The notes beneath the pieces were generated by a model. The model was not told the origin of the DNA. It did not search any database and saw nothing but the letters and a program-made list of their open reading frames with translations. Positions 42,278 to 51,717 of a stretch of 64,000 nucleotides of DNA are shown here, in pieces. Positions within the stretch are counted from its first letter, which is position 1. Every line of letters begins with the position of its first letter. Origin of the DNA: Lachnospiraceae bacterium (GTDB lineage: Bacteria > Bacillota > Clostridia > Lachnospirales > Lachnospiraceae). The position numbers and the translations under genes are program-made. The stretch lies in NCBI GenBank assembly GCA_024697065.1, contig JAILGE010000033.1:1-64000 (forward strand), read 5' to 3'.

Positions 42278-42670
42278 ATGATCAATGCGCATGTATATGA
42301 TTATGTAAACGTACTTGATAAGGCGGCAGATGCCGCATGGCTCCGTAACGAGGCCATCTCTAACAATATCGCCAATGTTGATACTCCGGGATACAAGAGA
42401 CAGGATGTTTCTTTTGAGAATGAGCTTGCACGTATCTTAAACAAAGTGGAGTACGACAATATGGACCAGAGGGTCTATAATCTGGAGCTCACAAGGATAG
42501 AGCCGAGAGTCTACACGGATGCTTTTGATTACAGCTACAGACTCGATGGCAACAATGTTGATATCGATACGGAAAATGTATATCTTGCGGAGAATCAGGT
42601 GACATACAACAGCCTCATCTCCTGCATGCAAAATGAATTTTCCAATCTTCGCACGGCCATGGGATCGTGA
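42278..42670 (+). CDS. flgB: flagellar basal-body rod protein FlgB
   Basis: About 130 residues from ATG 42278, behind TTTGGAGG. It has the rod-protein N-terminus with ISNNIANVDTPGYKRQDVSF and the C-terminal amphipathic helix (YNSLISCMQNEFSNLRTAMG). It forms the proximal rod. It is first in the long flagellar operon and is preceded by two promoters and two terminator-like hairpins. flgC follows by 20 bases. Confidence 0.95.
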   Translation: MINAHVYDYVNVLDKAADAAWLRNEAISNNIANVDTPGYKRQDVSFENELARILNKVEYDNMDQRVYNLELTRIEPRVYTDAFDYSYRLDGNNVDIDTENVYLAENQVTYNSLISCMQNEFSNLRTAMGS

Positions 42671-42690
42671 TGGGACGGAGGTGACATAAT

Positions 42691-43188
42691 ATGGGAATGT
42701 TTACTGCATTTGATATATCTGCAACAGGACTTACGGCTGAGCGTTATCGTATGGATACTATCGCCGAGAACGTTGCCAATGCCAATACAACGCGTACTGC
42801 AAACGGCACTCCTTACCGTCGCAAGGTTGTTACTTTCGAGACTCAGGAGACCGAGGTGGACAGAAGACACTTCGGACGCGTACTGGATTCCATCGTGGGA
42901 GACGGCAGGACTCAGAGGAACAGGGATGCCATAAGGGATGACATGATAGGCTATGGTGTAAAGATCCCCGAGATCCATGAGGATACGGATACGCAGATGA
43001 ACATGGTCTACGATCCTGCACATCCCGATGCCGACGAGAATGGATATGTTACTTATCCCAATGTAAATATTGTGACGGAGATGACAAACCTCATAGACGC
43101 ATCCCGTGCATATGAGGCCAATGCGACCGTATTCAATGCAAGCAAGTCTATCGCCACAACAGGACTCAGCCTTGCAAGCAAGTCATGA
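42691..43188 (+). CDS. flgC: flagellar basal-body rod protein FlgC
   Basis: A 165-residue rod protein. The N-terminus FDISATGLTAERYRMDTIAE with NVANANTTRTANGTPYRRKV is the rod signature, and the C-terminus VNIVTEMTNLIDASRAYEAN matches FlgC. A consensus GGAGGTGA precedes the start. Standard length; located between flgB and fliE as in Bacillus. Confidence 0.95.
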   Translation: MGMFTAFDISATGLTAERYRMDTIAENVANANTTRTANGTPYRRKVVTFETQETEVDRRHFGRVLDSIVGDGRTQRNRDAIRDDMIGYGVKIPEIHEDTDTQMNMVYDPAHPDADENGYVTYPNVNIVTEMTNLIDASRAYEANATVFNASKSIATTGLSLASKS

Positions 43189-43214
43189 TAAACAGGTGAC
43201 AGAGGGGTTATAAA

Positions 43215-43538
43215 ATGGGACCTTTAAATGCAACTCCGGTTTTTATGGATAATCTAAGAACCATAGAGCCGCTTACCGACAGGAGCATGATCAGAGAGAA
43301 GAAGGATGACGACATGTTCGGTGCCATCTTCGATTCCATGATCAACAACGTAAATCGGACAAACGGCTATCTTTCCGATGCCGAGAACGAAGAGATAAAG
43401 CTTGCCATAGGTGAGTCCACCAGTACTCACGACCTGGCTATCGCTTTACAGAAGGCATCCACATCCCTGCAGTATACCGTGGCAGTTAAAAATGCTTTTA
43501 TGGAGTCTTACAGGACTCTCATTAATATGCAGATCTGA
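43215..43538 (+). CDS. fliE: flagellar hook-basal body protein FliE
   Basis: A 107-residue small protein linking the MS-ring to the rod. The C-terminal region STHDLAIALQKASTSLQYTV with AVKNAFMESYRTLINMQI is the FliE signature. GAGGGG precedes the start. Its place after flgC and before fliF is standard. Confidence 0.93.
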   Translation: MGPLNATPVFMDNLRTIEPLTDRSMIREKKDDDMFGAIFDSMINNVNRTNGYLSDAENEEIKLAIGESTSTHDLAIALQKASTSLQYTVAVKNAFMESYRTLINMQI

Positions 43539-43548
43539 GGAATGATAA

Positions 43549-45153
43549 ATGGTTGATCGTATCGTGGCATGGTTCAGGGACCTGCCCAGAAAATTTACCG
43601 AGTGGTGGGAAAAATTCTCACGCAGACAGAAGATAACCATAGTAAGTCTTGCGATCGCAACTATCATTGCGTTTGCAATACTTATTTTTGCTGTTACCCG
43701 TCCGCAATATGTAAAGATATATACCGCTGAGTCTGCCAAGGAAGCAAATGAAGTTATAGATTTATTAACGGGCGAGGATATCGAATATATCACCAATGTG
43801 GAAGGCAATGAGATCAGTATAAAACGTGAGGATTATACCAAGGCCAATCTCCTGCTGGGATCAAACAGTTTTTCAACGGACGCCATGTCCATCGACAATG
43901 TTACAAACGGCGGTTTCTTTTCCACGGAATCGGATACACAGAAGCGATATGTTGTTTATCTCCAGGACTTCATGAAGAAAGAGCTGGAGTCATACAGCTT
44001 TGTAAAATCAGCCCAGATCCAGATCAATCTTCCGGAAGAGAACGGAACTCTCATCGCTCAGAATAAAGAAGCCTATGCTGCGGTCCAGCTGGAGCTTTCC
44101 GATATCTGCACCACAGACAATGCTTCTGCCATGGCGAGATTTATCGCTACTGCCCTTGGCAATGATACTACGGAGAATGTTACCATCCTTGACAGCGACG
44201 GTAATCTTCTCTTTGCAGGAACAAATGAGACATCCACCTACGGTGCGGCATCATCACAGTATGCCCTTCAGGCAAGAGTTGCCGATGGAATGCGCAATGA
44301 GGTCATAAGAGTCCTTACCGCCACCAATCAGTTCTCATCCATAGAGGCTGCAGTTAACGTAGTACTGGATAACAGCTATACCGAGAATGCCAATCACCTT
44401 TATTGGGCACCGGAGGGCAGGGAAGAGGGAATGCTTGCTTCAAAGGATACCTACAACTCCAGCTCCCAGGGCGGTGTATCGGGCGTGCCGGGTACAGACT
44501 CGAATACAGAGACTTCATATCAGTATGAAGATAATCAGTATTCCAATTCAAATGTGGTGGAAGAGTCTTATGATTATCTCCCGGATGAATCCACCATGCT
44601 ACAGCAGATACCTGCCGGAGCCATCAAATACGATCAGTCATCCCTTTCGGTTACCACACTTACATATCGTATGGTAAGAGAGGATGATGTGAAAGCACAG
44701 GGACTACTGGACGGTATCACATGGGATCAGTACAAGCTCAATAATGATATCCGTACCAAACTTGAAGTAGATCCGGATCTCGTTCAGGCTGTTTCCACTG
44801 CAACGGGCATAGGAGTGAATAATATAACTATATTGTCCTACGAAGAACCTTTCTTCGTGGATCATCAGGGACTCAATATGGATATGACGGATATCCTGAC
44901 TATCCTGCTGATCGTCCTCATCTTAGGCTTGCTTGCATTTGTAATACTCAGGAGCATGAAGCAGGCTAAGGTTGAAGAGGCTGAGCCTGAAGTCTCCATC
45001 AGTGAGATACTTCAGTCCACACCTCCCGAAGAGCTTGAAGAGATCGGTGTCGAGGATAAATCCGAAGCCCGCAAGATAGTAGAGAAATTTGTTGAAGACA
45101 ATCCGGATGCGGCAGCCAATCTGCTTCGCAACTGGTTGAATGAAGATATCTGA
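43549..45153 (+). CDS. fliF: flagellar MS-ring protein FliF
   Basis: A 534-residue membrane ring protein, the base on which the flagellum assembles. An N-terminal membrane helix (TIVSLAIATIIAFAILIFAV, about 27-46) and a C-terminal one (TDILTILLIVLILGLLAFVI) bracket the extracytoplasmic YscJ-like ring-building motifs (KSAQIQINLPEENGTLIAQN). The cytoplasmic tail (ARKIVEKFVEDNPDAAANLL) is the FliG-binding end. Ten bases after fliE. Confidence 0.96.
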   Translation: MVDRIVAWFRDLPRKFTEWWEKFSRRQKITIVSLAIATIIAFAILIFAVTRPQYVKIYTAESAKEANEVIDLLTGEDIEYITNVEGNEISIKREDYTKANLLLGSNSFSTDAMSIDNVTNGGFFSTESDTQKRYVVYLQDFMKKELESYSFVKSAQIQINLPEENGTLIAQNKEAYAAVQLELSDICTTDNASAMARFIATALGNDTTENVTILDSDGNLLFAGTNETSTYGAASSQYALQARVADGMRNEVIRVLTATNQFSSIEAAVNVVLDNSYTENANHLYWAPEGREEGMLASKDTYNSSSQGGVSGVPGTDSNTETSYQYEDNQYSNSNVVEESYDYLPDESTMLQQIPAGAIKYDQSSLSVTTLTYRMVREDDVKAQGLLDGITWDQYKLNNDIRTKLEVDPDLVQAVSTATGIGVNNITILSYEEPFFVDHQGLNMDMTDILTILLIVLILGLLAFVILRSMKQAKVEEAEPEVSISEILQSTPPEELEEIGVEDKSEARKIVEKFVEDNPDAAANLLRNWLNEDI

Positions 45154-45166
45154 TAAGGAGTAGTTT

Positions 45167-46180
45167 ATGGCGTCAGACGACAGCAATCTGACAGGGATAC
45201 AAAAGGCAGCGGTTCTTCTGATCTCTCTCGGACCGGAGATGAGTGCTTCGGTCTTTAAGCATCTTAAGGAAGAAGAGATAGAGGATCTGACTCTCGAGAT
45301 CGCGAATACAAGGAGCATCTCTCCCCAGATAAAGGAAGATGTTATCAATGAATTCTACGAGATCTGTCTTGCACAGCAGTATATCGCGGAAGGTGGTATC
45401 GGATATGCGAAGGAACTTCTGGAGAAGGCTCTTGGCGCCGACAAGGCTCTTGATGTCATCGGAAAGCTCACCGCTTCGCTTCAGGTTAAGCCTTTCGAAT
45501 TTGTAAGAAAGGCGGATGCGACGCAGCTTCTTTCCTTTATCCAGGATGAGCATCCCCAGACCATCGCCCTCATTCTCTCATACCTTTCATCCTCACAGGC
45601 AGCGCTCATACTTTCGGCGCTTCCCCAGGACACACAGGCGGATGTTGCAAAGCGTATCGCCACCATGGACAGAACAAGTCCTGATGTAATACAGGAAGTA
45701 GAGAGAGTCCTGGAGAGCAAGCTGGCAAATATGGTCAATCAGGATTACACACAGATCGGTGGCGTGGATCAGATCGTTCAGATCCTCAATTCCACTGACC
45801 GCGGAACAGAGAAACATATCATGGAGATACTCGGTATCGAAGATCCCGAGCTTGCGGACGAGATCAGGAAGAAGATGTTCGTATTCGAAGATATCCTTCT
45901 TCTCGATGACCGCTCCATGCAGAGAGTACTTCGTGATGTTGAGAATAATGAGCTTTCACTTGCCCTCAAGGGAGCAAATGAGGAAGTTCAGAATAAGGTA
46001 TTCCATAACCTGTCTTCACGTCTCGCCGACATGATCAAAGAGGATATGGAATTCATGGGTCCCGTGCGTATGAAGGATGTTGAAGATGCGCAGCAGAAGA
46101 TCGTTAACAATATCCGTAAGCTCGAGGATTCCGGTGAGATCGTTATTTCCCGTGGCGGCGGCGACGATATCATTGTCTGA
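45167..46180 (+). CDS. fliG: flagellar motor switch protein FliG
   Basis: A 337-residue rotor protein with armadillo-like repeats. The N-terminus (LTGIQKAAVLLISLGPEMSA) binds FliF, the middle has EHPQTIALILSYL (the EHPQ motif) and the C-terminal torque domain has MFVFEDILLLDDRSMQRVLR with charged residues that contact the stator. Full length. Ribosome-binding AAGGAG upstream. Confidence 0.97.
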   Translation: MASDDSNLTGIQKAAVLLISLGPEMSASVFKHLKEEEIEDLTLEIANTRSISPQIKEDVINEFYEICLAQQYIAEGGIGYAKELLEKALGADKALDVIGKLTASLQVKPFEFVRKADATQLLSFIQDEHPQTIALILSYLSSSQAALILSALPQDTQADVAKRIATMDRTSPDVIQEVERVLESKLANMVNQDYTQIGGVDQIVQILNSTDRGTEKHIMEILGIEDPELADEIRKKMFVFEDILLLDDRSMQRVLRDVENNELSLALKGANEEVQNKVFHNLSSRLADMIKEDMEFMGPVRMKDVEDAQQKIVNNIRKLEDSGEIVISRGGGDDIIV

Positions 46181-46207
46181 TGACTTTGGATTACCGGAGG
46201 AAAGCTC

Positions 46208-47074
46208 TTGTCTTCTAATTTTGTAAAAGGATTCAACGTCAGAGTAGACGATAAGAAAACAGTTAAGATCGATGCCAATGACAGGATCGCCAGACGACTC
46301 GAGGAACTTGCCGAACAGATGAAAGAGCAGGAACCCGAGGCTATCGCAGAAGGCTTCTCGGAAGGCCTTGATGCGGATATGGTGGAACGCCTCGTATCCG
46401 ATACGGATGAGGGCGAAGGTGAACAGGAGTCTGTCATTCATCCTGACACGGCAGTAAGCTCCGCCCAGGCACAGGCTATGATCGACGAGGCCAAGGAAAA
46501 TGCAGATCAGATCATAGAGGATGCAAAGAACGAGGCTGCGCAGATCGAAGAGGATGCCAGAAGGAAGGGCTATAGCGAAGGTTTCGAGCGGGGCCGCGCG
46601 GATGCAGAGATCGAAGAGAGAGAAAAATACGAGAGGAAAGTAAAGGCGCTTGAAGCAAGAGAGCAGGCTATCGTGCAGGAGTACGAAAAGAAAGCGGCAG
46701 AGCTTGAGCCTTTACTTGTAAATAAATTATCCGGGATCTTTGAGAAAGTTACCGGAGTGCGCCTTGAGAATGACAGAGAAACAATAGTTTATCTGTTACG
46801 CAGAGCGCTGACAAATCTTGACGGCGCCAGGAATTATATCGTTCACGTGTCTGCTTCGGATTATGACAGAGTCCAGTCGGACAAGGAAGATATAGCGAAG
46901 GGAACGGGAATATTGCCCGACCGCTTCGAGATAATAGAAGATGTAACACTTAAGACCGGAGACTGCATGATCGAATCTGACGGCGGTATCTGGGATTGCG
47001 GACTTGGAACGCAAATGGAGCTGCTGGTAAAGCAGCTTAAGATATTGAGCTATGAGGAATCCGGGGATAATTGA
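46208..47074 (+). CDS. fliH: flagellar export stator protein FliH
   Basis: A 288-residue coiled-coil protein that regulates the export ATPase FliI. It starts at TTG 46208 with GGAGG seven bases upstream. The middle is highly charged, with small-residue/Glu repeats (AQAMIDEAKENADQIIEDAK), and the C-terminal half has the FliH/V-ATPase E-subunit-like domain (IVYLLRRALTNLDGARNYIV and DGGIWDCGLGTQMELL). Located between fliG and fliI, as expected. The rare TTG start may keep its level low. Confidence 0.9.
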   Translation: MSSNFVKGFNVRVDDKKTVKIDANDRIARRLEELAEQMKEQEPEAIAEGFSEGLDADMVERLVSDTDEGEGEQESVIHPDTAVSSAQAQAMIDEAKENADQIIEDAKNEAAQIEEDARRKGYSEGFERGRADAEIEEREKYERKVKALEAREQAIVQEYEKKAAELEPLLVNKLSGIFEKVTGVRLENDRETIVYLLRRALTNLDGARNYIVHVSASDYDRVQSDKEDIAKGTGILPDRFEIIEDVTLKTGDCMIESDGGIWDCGLGTQMELLVKQLKILSYEESGDN

Positions 47075-47101
47075 TATCCTTACAGTCGGAGAGCGGATCA
47101 A

Positions 47102-48409
47102 ATGTCTGATATCAATCTGGAAAAATATGATCAGGCCGGGAGGGTCTATTATCGCAAGCTTGGCAAGATCGTAAATGTGGTGGGGCTTACGCTTGAGAGC
47201 GCAGGACCGGATGCAAAGATGGGGGATATGTGCAAGATCACCACGACGGACGGACGAACGATCATGTCGGAAGTGGTGGGCTTCAAGAATAACATGACAC
47301 TTCTCATGCCCTATGAGACGACGGAAGGCATAGGCTCAGGCTGTATCGTGGAAAATGAAGAGCATCCCCTATCCGTACAGGTGGGGGATTTTCTTTTGGG
47401 ACAGATACTGGATGGCCTGGGTCGCCCCATAAGCGATTTCACCCCGGAAGGCGAGACCTGGTATCCCCTTGATGCACCAAGTCCCGATGCCATGAAAAGG
47501 ACCATGATCACGGAACCCTTGCCCTTAGGGGTAAAGGCGGTGGATGGTCTCATTACACTTGGAAAGGGACAGCGTATAGGTATATTTGCCGGTTCCGGTG
47601 TCGGCAAGTCCACTCTGATGGGAATGTTTGCAAGGAATACCAAGGCAGAACTCAATGTCATCGCACTCATCGGAGAGCGTGGCCGTGAGGTCAGGGAATT
47701 CATAGAAAGAGATCTCGGCGAAGAAGGCTTACGCCGTTCGGTGGTTATAGTTGCCACATCCGACAAGCCTGCCTTAGAGCGTAAGAAGGCTGCACAGACG
47801 GCTACTGCGGTTGCGGAATATTTCAGGGAGCAGGGGAAAGACGTACTGCTCATGATGGATAATCTGACACGTTTTTCCATGGCCCAGCGTGAGATAGGAC
47901 TGGCCATCGGAGAACCTCCCGTAACAAGAGGCTATCCGCCTTCGGTTTATTCGGAGATGCCTAAGCTCTTAGAGCGTGCGGGAAGAAGCGCGAAAGGATC
48001 CATAACGGGAATATATGCGGTACTTGTAGACGGTGATGATTTTAATGAGCCCATAACGGATACAGCAAGAAGTATCCTTGACGGACATATAATGTTAAAT
48101 AGGAAACTGGCACATAAGAACCATTATCCCGCCATAGATGTATTGCAGTCCATCTCCAGATGCATGTCCATGGTCACCACCAAGGAACACAGAAAGCTGG
48201 CAGGAGAGATGAAGAATGTTCTGGCCACTTACGGAGATTCGGAAGATCTGATCAATATCGGTGCATATAAGAAGGGATCAAATCCGCATATTGATTATGC
48301 TATATCCAAGATAGATGCGGTAAATGACTTCCTTTGCCAGGATGTGGATGACAAATTTGATTATGAAGATACCGTAAAGCAGATGGAAGCCATGTTTGCA
48401 GACAGTTGA
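47102..48409 (+). CDS. fliI: flagellar export ATPase FliI
   Basis: A 435-residue F1-beta-like ATPase of the flagellar type III export apparatus. Walker A is GIFAGSGVGKSTLMG, followed by ALIGERGREVREFIERDLG and the Walker B region VLLMMDNLTRFSMAQREIGL. The C-terminal chaperone-binding end is present. Length as in Bacillus FliI. fliJ follows by 13 bases. Confidence 0.97.
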   Translation: MSDINLEKYDQAGRVYYRKLGKIVNVVGLTLESAGPDAKMGDMCKITTTDGRTIMSEVVGFKNNMTLLMPYETTEGIGSGCIVENEEHPLSVQVGDFLLGQILDGLGRPISDFTPEGETWYPLDAPSPDAMKRTMITEPLPLGVKAVDGLITLGKGQRIGIFAGSGVGKSTLMGMFARNTKAELNVIALIGERGREVREFIERDLGEEGLRRSVVIVATSDKPALERKKAAQTATAVAEYFREQGKDVLLMMDNLTRFSMAQREIGLAIGEPPVTRGYPPSVYSEMPKLLERAGRSAKGSITGIYAVLVDGDDFNEPITDTARSILDGHIMLNRKLAHKNHYPAIDVLQSISRCMSMVTTKEHRKLAGEMKNVLATYGDSEDLINIGAYKKGSNPHIDYAISKIDAVNDFLCQDVDDKFDYEDTVKQMEAMFADS

Positions 48410-48422
48410 TGAGGTGCTATGA

Positions 48423-48875
48423 ATGGCGCGCTTTAATTACAGGATGCAGAATATCCTTGGCCTCATGGAGAATTTTGAGGAACAGGCAAAGCAGAACTTC
48501 GCCGACAGGAGAAGGATCCTTTCGGATGAAGAAGAGGCGCTTGCGGTATTAAACGAAAAAAAAGATAAGCTTAACGAAGAAGCCGAAAGGCTTCGGACAG
48601 GTCCCATCGATGTACGCAAGATAAAAGAGAATGAATATGAGAAGAAATATATCGATGAGGAGATAAAGAAACAAAAGGTCAAGGTTCACGTGGCGAGTAA
48701 GAACCTTGAGAATGCAAGGCTCAGAATGCAGGATGCGATAAAGAACCGCAAGATGCATGAGAAGCTGAGGGAAAATGCATTTGAACAGTTTATGGCGGAG
48801 GAAGCCGCAAAAGAAACACTGGAGATCGACGGACTGACAAGTTACGTATACGGTGCGGGACGCAAGGACCGTTGA
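48423..48875 (+). CDS. fliJ: flagellar export chaperone FliJ
   Basis: A 150-residue, almost entirely helical coiled-coil protein (FNYRMQNILGLMENFEEQAK, then KKQKVKVHVASKNLENARLR) that joins the FliI ring to FlhA. The sequence is poorly conserved in general; the call rests on the N-terminal F-x-Y-R-x-Q motif, coiled coil, length and position. Confidence 0.88.
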   Translation: MARFNYRMQNILGLMENFEEQAKQNFADRRRILSDEEEALAVLNEKKDKLNEEAERLRTGPIDVRKIKENEYEKKYIDEEIKKQKVKVHVASKNLENARLRMQDAIKNRKMHEKLRENAFEQFMAEEAAKETLEIDGLTSYVYGAGRKDR

Positions 48876-48899
48876 TCCATAATATGAGGACTAAAGATC

Positions 48900-49757
48900 A
48901 TGGCTGATGAAAAAGACCTGAAAGCTGAGAAGAAAAAACTTGCAGAAGAGAAGAAGAAATTCAAGGCAGACCAGAAAGCTCAGATAAAGGAAGCTAAAAA
49001 GAAAGCAAAGGAATTCGCGGACAGGGAGGCCTCTCTCGACGATGATACGCCGGGGGGCGGTTTTTCAATGTTCCTGGTCACACTTTTTATCGTATTGATA
49101 TGGCTTGCGATAATAGTCGTACTGGTCAAGCTTGATGTGGCAGGCCTTGGCTCCAAGGTGCTGGCTCCGGTTATCGGAAATGTTCCGGTGCTCAATAAGA
49201 TACTGCCGGGAGATGCGGTTACAGAGACTGATGATCTGGAAGCCTATTACGGTTACTCTTCTCTGGCGGATGCCGTTGCCCAGATCCAGGCTCTGGAGCT
49301 TGAGCTAACCAGCGCTCAGACAGCCAATGCAACTTATGTGGGAGAGATAGAGCAGCTTAAAGCTGAAGTTGAGAGATTAAAGACCTTTGAGGACCAGCAG
49401 ACGGAATTCCAGAGGATAAAGACGGAATTCTATGAAGAAGTGGTCTATGCCGATAAAGGCCCCGGAGCGGATGAGTACAGGAAATATTATGAGGAACTGG
49501 ATCCTGAGACCGCGGAATATCTCTATCAGCAGGTTGTGCGCAAGGAAGCTGTCAGCAGCGAGATAACGGATTATGCTGCAGCCTATGCTGCAATGGATCC
49601 AAAGGAAGCGGCTCAGATATTCAATACCATGGGCTCATCCCTTGATCTGGTGGGCAAGATCCTCGGTTCCATGAACAGCTCGCAGCGAGGTGCCATCCTC
49701 GGAGCCATGGATCCCGAGATAGCTGCGCAGGTAACCAGAGTGATGGAGCCGGATTAA
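48900..49757 (+). CDS. ylxF: MotE/YlxF-like flagellar operon protein
   Basis: A 285-residue protein with a very basic/acidic coiled N-terminus (KKLAEEKKKFKADQKAQIKE), one membrane helix (MFLVTLFIVLIWLAIIVVLV, about 57-76), an extracytoplasmic coiled coil and a C-terminal MgtE-N-like domain (AAAYAAMDPKEAAQIFNTMG, ILGAMDPEIAAQVTRVMEPD). This is the plan of MotE and of Bacillus YlxF, encoded at the same place between fliJ and fliK. MotE helps stabilise the motor in some bacteria; in Gram-positives the role is not settled. Confidence 0.8.
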   Translation: MADEKDLKAEKKKLAEEKKKFKADQKAQIKEAKKKAKEFADREASLDDDTPGGGFSMFLVTLFIVLIWLAIIVVLVKLDVAGLGSKVLAPVIGNVPVLNKILPGDAVTETDDLEAYYGYSSLADAVAQIQALELELTSAQTANATYVGEIEQLKAEVERLKTFEDQQTEFQRIKTEFYEEVVYADKGPGADEYRKYYEELDPETAEYLYQQVVRKEAVSSEITDYAAAYAAMDPKEAAQIFNTMGSSLDLVGKILGSMNSSQRGAILGAMDPEIAAQVTRVMEPD

Positions 49758-49901
49758 AATTTCAGGGTACTGTTAAGTTTTCGGGAAAAACATCCGATAA
49801 AAAGTTTGAGCCGGATAACAGGCACTTCAGGGAAGAAGAGATAAATATCCGGTATCACCGTAATCCGCGAAGGAGCGCAGGATACGTTTCGGAGAAATGA
49901 T

Positions 49902-51443
49902 ATGACATCAGCTATAGACGGAATGGGAAATGCAGCTGCAATGTTTGCGGGCTTCACTGATACTCTTGCTACGGGTAATCAGGCACAGTCTTCTCCCAAG
50001 GGAGATTTTCAAAATGCCATGGCAGATGCTGCGGAAAGCCTGAGCGGAATTGCTAAGGGCAGTAATGTTTCTCTTGCGAAAGATTCCTTCGAAAATAGAA
50101 GATCCGATGGATCGTCATCGGGTGCTGACAGTAAAAATGTAAATGATACTGTCCTTAAGTCGGATGATATGACTGACACGGGCGAAGTCCGTGATCAAAA
50201 GGTGACAGACACCAAAGCCGATAATACCGGCAATTCCGATAAAACTTCTGCTGACAGGATCAGTGAGAGCAAAGCAGGGAACGATAAGGCTGCGGTCGGT
50301 GAAGCTGCCGAAAAGGTCCTTGAAGAAGCGGCCCGTATCCTGAATATGGATCCGGATGAGCTCTCAAAGCTCCTGGCAGATCTGGGCCTTACGGCACAGG
50401 ATCTTCTTATTCCCGAAAATATGAACATACTTACTGCAAATGTGATGGGTGACGGCGATGCCGCAGCCCTTATCACAGACAGCATGATCTTTGATACGGC
50501 GGCAGAGCTTAACCGTATCGCTTCCGATATCATGAAAGAGATGGGGATCGATCCTGAGGCATTAAAGGATATGATCACGGAAGTGACAGAAACAGAGCTT
50601 CCCGCTCTCGAGGATGTGGAACCAGCGATCATCGATACACCTGCTTTGTCGGCATCTGCAGATGATAAGATGTCCGAGATCGTATCGGAGACAACGGATA
50701 CTGCGATGCCGGAGTCAAAAAGCATACATACGGATAATGCCACAGCGGATTCCGACTCTGCGGGAAATACAGACAGGGATGATCCCGGTATCGGTACGGG
50801 CAGCAGGAGTACCGCTCATACCGAAGCTCATAGGGAAGACAGGACAAGAGAAGATAACAGATTCGATGACAGGATGCATGCTGTGGCAGGAACGGAGAAT
50901 AATGTTCCACAGGACATTGCGGATACAACAAGAGGACTTGAAAATCTTAAGGAAACACCTGTCAGCTACTTAAGCGATCCAGCGCAGATCGCGGAGCAGG
51001 TGATAGAGCATATAAAGAGTAATGTCCGTGAAGATTTTTCTTCCCTTGAGATGACCCTTAATCCCGCAAGCCTCGGACATGTAGCCATCAACCTGGTTAA
51101 TAATGCCGGTAATGTAACCGCACAGTTTATAACTGAAAATGATGCCGCAAGATCCGCCATTGAGGGACAGGTTGCGATCCTCAGGCAGAATCTTGAACAG
51201 CAGGGTGTTAAAATAGATGCAGTGGAGGTGACTGTTTCATCCCACGCCTTCGAGCAGAATCTCGAACAGGGTAACGACGGTCAGTCTGAAGCCGAGAATA
51301 TGGAGCAGAACAGGCTTCGCAGACAGACCAGGAAGATCGATCTCGGCGAATATGCAGACATCCCCGATGATCTGAGCGAAGAAGACCGCGTTACCGCCGA
51401 TATGATGCAGGCTGACGGCGGCCGTATGGATTATAAAGTTTAA
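49902..51443 (+). CDS. fliK: flagellar hook-length control protein FliK
   Basis: A 513-residue secreted ruler protein. The first 370 residues are low-complexity, rich in Asp, Ser, Thr and Ala, fitting the flexible ruler part. The C-terminal Flg_hook domain is seen in FSSLEMTLNPASLGHVAINL and GQVAILRQNLEQQGVKIDAV, which triggers the export switch through FlhB. A 144-base gap separates it from ylxF. The gap after it carries a structured element. Confidence 0.9.
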   Translation: MTSAIDGMGNAAAMFAGFTDTLATGNQAQSSPKGDFQNAMADAAESLSGIAKGSNVSLAKDSFENRRSDGSSSGADSKNVNDTVLKSDDMTDTGEVRDQKVTDTKADNTGNSDKTSADRISESKAGNDKAAVGEAAEKVLEEAARILNMDPDELSKLLADLGLTAQDLLIPENMNILTANVMGDGDAAALITDSMIFDTAAELNRIASDIMKEMGIDPEALKDMITEVTETELPALEDVEPAIIDTPALSASADDKMSEIVSETTDTAMPESKSIHTDNATADSDSAGNTDRDDPGIGTGSRSTAHTEAHREDRTREDNRFDDRMHAVAGTENNVPQDIADTTRGLENLKETPVSYLSDPAQIAEQVIEHIKSNVREDFSSLEMTLNPASLGHVAINLVNNAGNVTAQFITENDAARSAIEGQVAILRQNLEQQGVKIDAVEVTVSSHAFEQNLEQGNDGQSEAENMEQNRLRRQTRKIDLGEYADIPDDLSEEDRVTADMMQADGGRMDYKV

Positions 51444-51453
51444 GTTGGTAATT

Positions 51454-51664
51454 CACCGTACAGTTCATACTGACGGTGTGGCATGAGCCGCAGCAGTTAA
51501 GGAAATGCCGGGCTCATCAGAAACGGACCGCCACGGATGGCGGGACGAGCGAACAATGCTCCATGGAAGGAGCATGTGAGCGGTTTCGGAAAGCATAGAT
51601 AACCTACAGCATTTCCGATAAAACTGCAGGCTCAGGCCTCCACCGGCAGTATGTCTGTACGGTG
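51454..51664 (+). ncRNA. candidate structured RNA with two GGA-loop hairpins between fliK and flgD
   Basis: A 211-base element that folds as a rod. CACCGTACAG (51454-51463) pairs perfectly with CTGTACGGTG (51655-51664); 51466-51478 pairs with 51641-51653 (one mismatch); 51480-51489 with 51629-51638 (one mismatch); GCAGT/ACTGC; and GGAAATGC (51501-51508) perfectly with GCATTTCC (51609-51616). The head has two hairpins: CCGCC/GGCGG with loop ACGGAT, and ATGCTCC/GGAGCAT with loop ATGGAA. TGAGCC can alternatively pair with 51511-51516, giving a possible switch. Five ANGGA motifs occur in about 75 bases. GGA in hairpin loops is the CsrA recognition feature. Outline resembles, from memory, the TwoAYGGAY candidate RNA class. 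No ORF. A MITE is the main alternative. Confidence 0.6.
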
Positions 51665-51717
51665 GGACTTTCACTATTTGACAAATACATAACCACTACA
51701 CAGAAGGGAGACAAGAT

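Noticed and set aside
51520-51590. Resemblance of the fliK-flgD element to a c-di-GMP-I riboswitch (a GGGACG segment after a hairpin)
   Set aside because: The conserved GCAAAGC, the second-hairpin tetraloop receptor and the other required bases are missing; only six or so bases match.
51454-51700. Group II intron remnant in the same element
   Set aside because: No GUGYG 5' end, no convincing domain V with its catalytic triad and bulge, and no reverse transcriptase fragment.
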